Shown in pieces: positions 62,000-64,000 of a DNA stretch of 64,000 bases; within the stretch, counting starts at the first letter, position 1; each line of letters starts with the position of its first letter. A program made the translations under genes and the position numbers. The stretch comes from JAYKGU01 sp035285585 (GTDB lineage: Bacteria > Cyanobacteriota > Cyanobacteriia > CAKZMO01). The notes under the pieces were generated by a model. It did not search any database, was not told the origin of the DNA, and saw only the letters and a program-made list of their open reading frames with translations. The stretch lies in contig JAYKGU010000089.1 of NCBI GenBank assembly GCA_035285585.1, forward strand, positions 1-64,000, written 5' to 3'.

Positions 62000-63526
62000 C
62001 TAGAACAGCAGACGCGTCATTGTCGCGGGGGCAGGCAAGACGATAATCACCAGCAGGGTTAAAGCCACCAGCCCCCAAAAATCCCGCTTATTGTCCAGTT
62101 CGCTTACATCATTGAGCGCCGGTTCATCCGCAATGGGCATGAAGAAGAGCAAAATTGCCCACACCAGGAACTCCCGCTGCACAAACGACAGCGCCAGCAC
62201 CAGAAATCGGGCAATCTGGCCGATCATCGCCCCCGTGCGTTGGCCAAACATGGCGTGGACAATGTGCCCACCATCCAGTTGGCCCACAGGCATGAGGTTC
62301 AGAGCCGTAATGACCACACCCAGACAACCTGCGATCGCCACCGGATGCAGATCCAGGGCACTGGTAGGGGTGAGCTGCCCCCCCAAGGCCAGTTTGCTCA
62401 GCAGGGCAATCAAAAATGAGGCGCTGGGATTAAATGATTCAAAATTGAGAATGCCAGATTCTTCGGTTAGTGACGTCGGGGTCGAATGGGCCAACCCCCA
62501 GATCAGAATAGGCACAGTCACAATGAACCCTGACAGCGGCCCGGCAATGCCCACGTCAAACAGGGCCTTACGGTTAGGAATGGGCGATCGCATCTGGATA
62601 AACGCACCAAAAGTACCAAAGGGAAAAATGTTGAGTGCCGGTGGCACGGGGATGAAATAAGGAAGCGTTGCCTTAATTCGGTAGCGTCGCGCCGTCAGGT
62701 AGTGCCCCAACTCATGGACAGCCAGGATAGCCATTAGCGCCAGTCCATAGGGCAAACCTTGCACCAGCAGGCCCAGATTACCCTGCAGCTCTTCGCTCGT
62801 AACCCCAGAGAGCATTACTCCAGAGAGGGTGGTCGTGACAATGGTAATGAGCAGCAACCCAGCCGCCAGACCAGGACGGAAGCTAGACTGCTCTGGCATT
62901 TTTTCGGCCACCTGGCGCTGAGGATTAGGCACCAGGGCGAAGAAGGGTTTACCGTCCAGTCCTTCCTGAAAAACAATGAGAAATCGATTACCAAACAGCT
63001 TTTCGATATTTTCTCGAATCGTTTTGTAAGCCACTTCTGGAGACGTGCGCAGATGGCCCCGACAAATGAGCGCCTGGGGCCGATACTCCACATCCCGGAG
63101 GTAGTATATCGACCAGGGGAAGCAGTTTTTAAGGGCTGCCTCTTCTTCTTTGTCGATGGGACGAACCACTTCGGGCTTGCCACTATTGATGGCGGCGATC
63201 GCTCGCTCGTTAACCCCTGGGGCGGTTGGATCCGTTACAGACGAGTCAGCCGATGAATTTTTACTGGCAGAAGACAAATTCTTGCCAACAGGACGCCCCC
63301 ATTGAATCAGCGCCCAATATAGCAAAGGACAAACGATAAACGGAATGAGCAGAAGCTCCACCGGTACGTCGCTATCGCCATTCAGGGCCACCCATATCGT
63401 CCAGATAAAGGCGGGGGTCATCATCACCAGCCAAAGCAGCCAGACAGGCGTACGGGTGATGTTTGCCACACTCCGCCTGACAATCAGGTAAGTAAAGATC
63501 CCTAATAGGAGTAACAAAATCAACAT
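62000..63526 (-). CDS. Site-2 protease family (M50) intramembrane metalloprotease, EGY-like
   Basis: About 508 residues from the ATG at 63526 (the frame is open to a GTG at 63580). N-terminal membrane helices are followed by a soluble domain (about 85-215), then a membrane domain with the zinc site HELGH (271-275) and the third ligand in NLMPVGQLDGGH (417-421). These residues define S2P proteases that cut transmembrane substrates; the FGxFGAFIQM motif and length resemble cyanobacterial relatives of plant EGY1. Substrate unknown; some S2P enzymes act in sigma-factor release or stress responses. All catalytic residues are present. Confidence 0.9.
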   Translation of the reverse strand: MLILLLLLGIFTYLIVRRSVANITRTPVWLLWLVMMTPAFIWTIWVALNGDSDVPVELLLIPFIVCPLLYWALIQWGRPVGKNLSSASKNSSADSSVTDPTAPGVNERAIAAINSGKPEVVRPIDKEEEAALKNCFPWSIYYLRDVEYRPQALICRGHLRTSPEVAYKTIRENIEKLFGNRFLIVFQEGLDGKPFFALVPNPQRQVAEKMPEQSSFRPGLAAGLLLITIVTTTLSGVMLSGVTSEELQGNLGLLVQGLPYGLALMAILAVHELGHYLTARRYRIKATLPYFIPVPPALNIFPFGTFGAFIQMRSPIPNRKALFDVGIAGPLSGFIVTVPILIWGLAHSTPTSLTEESGILNFESFNPSASFLIALLSKLALGGQLTPTSALDLHPVAIAGCLGVVITALNLMPVGQLDGGHIVHAMFGQRTGAMIGQIARFLVLALSFVQREFLVWAILLFFMPIADEPALNDVSELDNKRDFWGLVALTLLVIIVLPAPATMTRLLF

Positions 63527-63833
63527 GTTGGGGTCTCTTGCTAGCTCCGAACCTGCTTTCCAGATAACTGACCAGATCACTGATTCGTCATCGTGGGACG
63601 CAAGTACTCAGCACAACTACCCCATAGACACACGGGGCTGCTTCCAGCATAACGCTTCCGCCTGCATTTACTCCGATCCCTGCCGCCTTTATTCGCCAAT
63701 CGTTGCAATCGTTCAGGACTATAGTTTAGAAACTGATTCAGAAATTGCGAACTGGGGCGATCGCTTCCTTGAGTTTTTATAAAAAATTCCAATTTGCGAT
63801 AAAGTCATTAGGGATTCGCGTACTGCTCCATCA

Positions 63834-64000
63834 ATGATGACGTCCTCCGCTGCCCATTCATCTTCAAAATCACCCCGTCAGGTCTTGGAAACGGTTTTCG
63901 CTTTCCCTCCCAACCGCGACACCCTGGGTGGCACGGCCTATCTCATCCTTGAAGAAGCAGGCAACATTCTGGTGGATTGCCCCGCCTGGGAAGCCCCAAC
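63834..64000 (+). CDS. Metallo-beta-lactamase-fold protein, 3' end outside window
   Basis: The first 55 or so residues, from an ATG at 63834 (another ATG at 63837), run off the right edge. After a Ser-rich start the sequence enters a beta strand pair (VFAFPPNRDTLGGTAYLIL, then ILVDCPAW), which is how many MBL-fold hydrolases begin. The HxHxDH metal site would lie beyond the window. Family call is reasonable; function open. Confidence 0.75.
   Translation, partial: MMTSSAAHSSSKSPRQVLETVFAFPPNRDTLGGTAYLILEEAGNILVDCPAWEAP

Noticed and set aside
63525..63782. 85-codon plus-strand open frame near the right end
   Set aside because: It overlaps the start of the site-2 protease in antisense and has no recognisable features.
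1..64000. CRISPR array, rRNA, tRNA, transposase genes
   Set aside because: No regularly spaced identical repeats with unique spacers, no rRNA or tRNA-like sequence and no transposase were seen when reading both strands; short tRNAs could still be missed by eye.

Overview
The window is cyanobacterial chromosome. HIP1 octamers (GCGATCGC and near matches) occur throughout, and the gene set includes psbK of photosystem II, the plastid-type AAA protein Ycf46, a DUF3155 protein, a TIC236/TamB-type protein, an Hmp-type pilus motility locus and an SphR/SphS phosphate-sensing pair. The high GC content, long adhesins and Hmp locus suggest a filamentous, surface-associated Leptolyngbya-like lineage. That placement is inference; no rRNA or tRNA gene was seen.

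Layout. 1-7.1 kb: the end of an RTX calcium-binding protein, a LolD/DevA-type ABC ATPase, Ycf46, a secreted-type protein with a PPC-like and a LamG-like domain, a membrane-anchored conserved protein and a HAD phosphatase. 7.1-12.1 kb: a TamB/TIC236-like protein of about 1660 residues. 12.5-17.2 kb: an orphan HAMP histidine kinase, a roughly 1 kb non-coding stretch with several hairpins and three octamers in 11-bp register, yidD with a small upstream gene, a small membrane-anchored protein and a VOC protein. 17.2-31.2 kb: the complete hmp taxis locus, with hmpA-B-C-D-E on the minus strand and hmpF divergent from hmpA. 31.2-36.7 kb: tilS, a protein built from GxRPI repeats, and a YqiJ/flotillin pair. 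36.8-46.1 kb: sphR-sphS, a pseudouridine synthase, rodZ, malQ, psbK, an EVE-domain protein, a Hik2-like kinase, the DUF3155 gene and a possible small RNA. 46.3-50.1 kb: a TetR regulator, an SLH-domain protein with a serine-hydrolase-like C-terminus, and a creatininase-family amidohydrolase. 50.6-61.2 kb: one 3533-residue adhesin with DUF4347, seven FG-GAP/VCBS repeats, seven cadherin-like repeats, eleven Ig-like repeats and an RTX C-terminus. 61.4-64 kb: a coiled-coil protein, a site-2 protease and the start of a metallo-beta-lactamase-fold protein.

Together the genes point to a cell invested in its surface and in movement on it: type IV pilus control, large secreted calcium-binding adhesins, an SLH protein, TamB-type envelope transport and a flotillin pair. 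Sensing runs through three histidine kinases besides the Hmp CheA. The items most worth following are the GxRPI-repeat protein beside the flotillin pair, the very long acidic linkers of HmpD and HmpE, the possible compact small RNA near 46.05 kb, and the repeat expansion in the giant adhesin.
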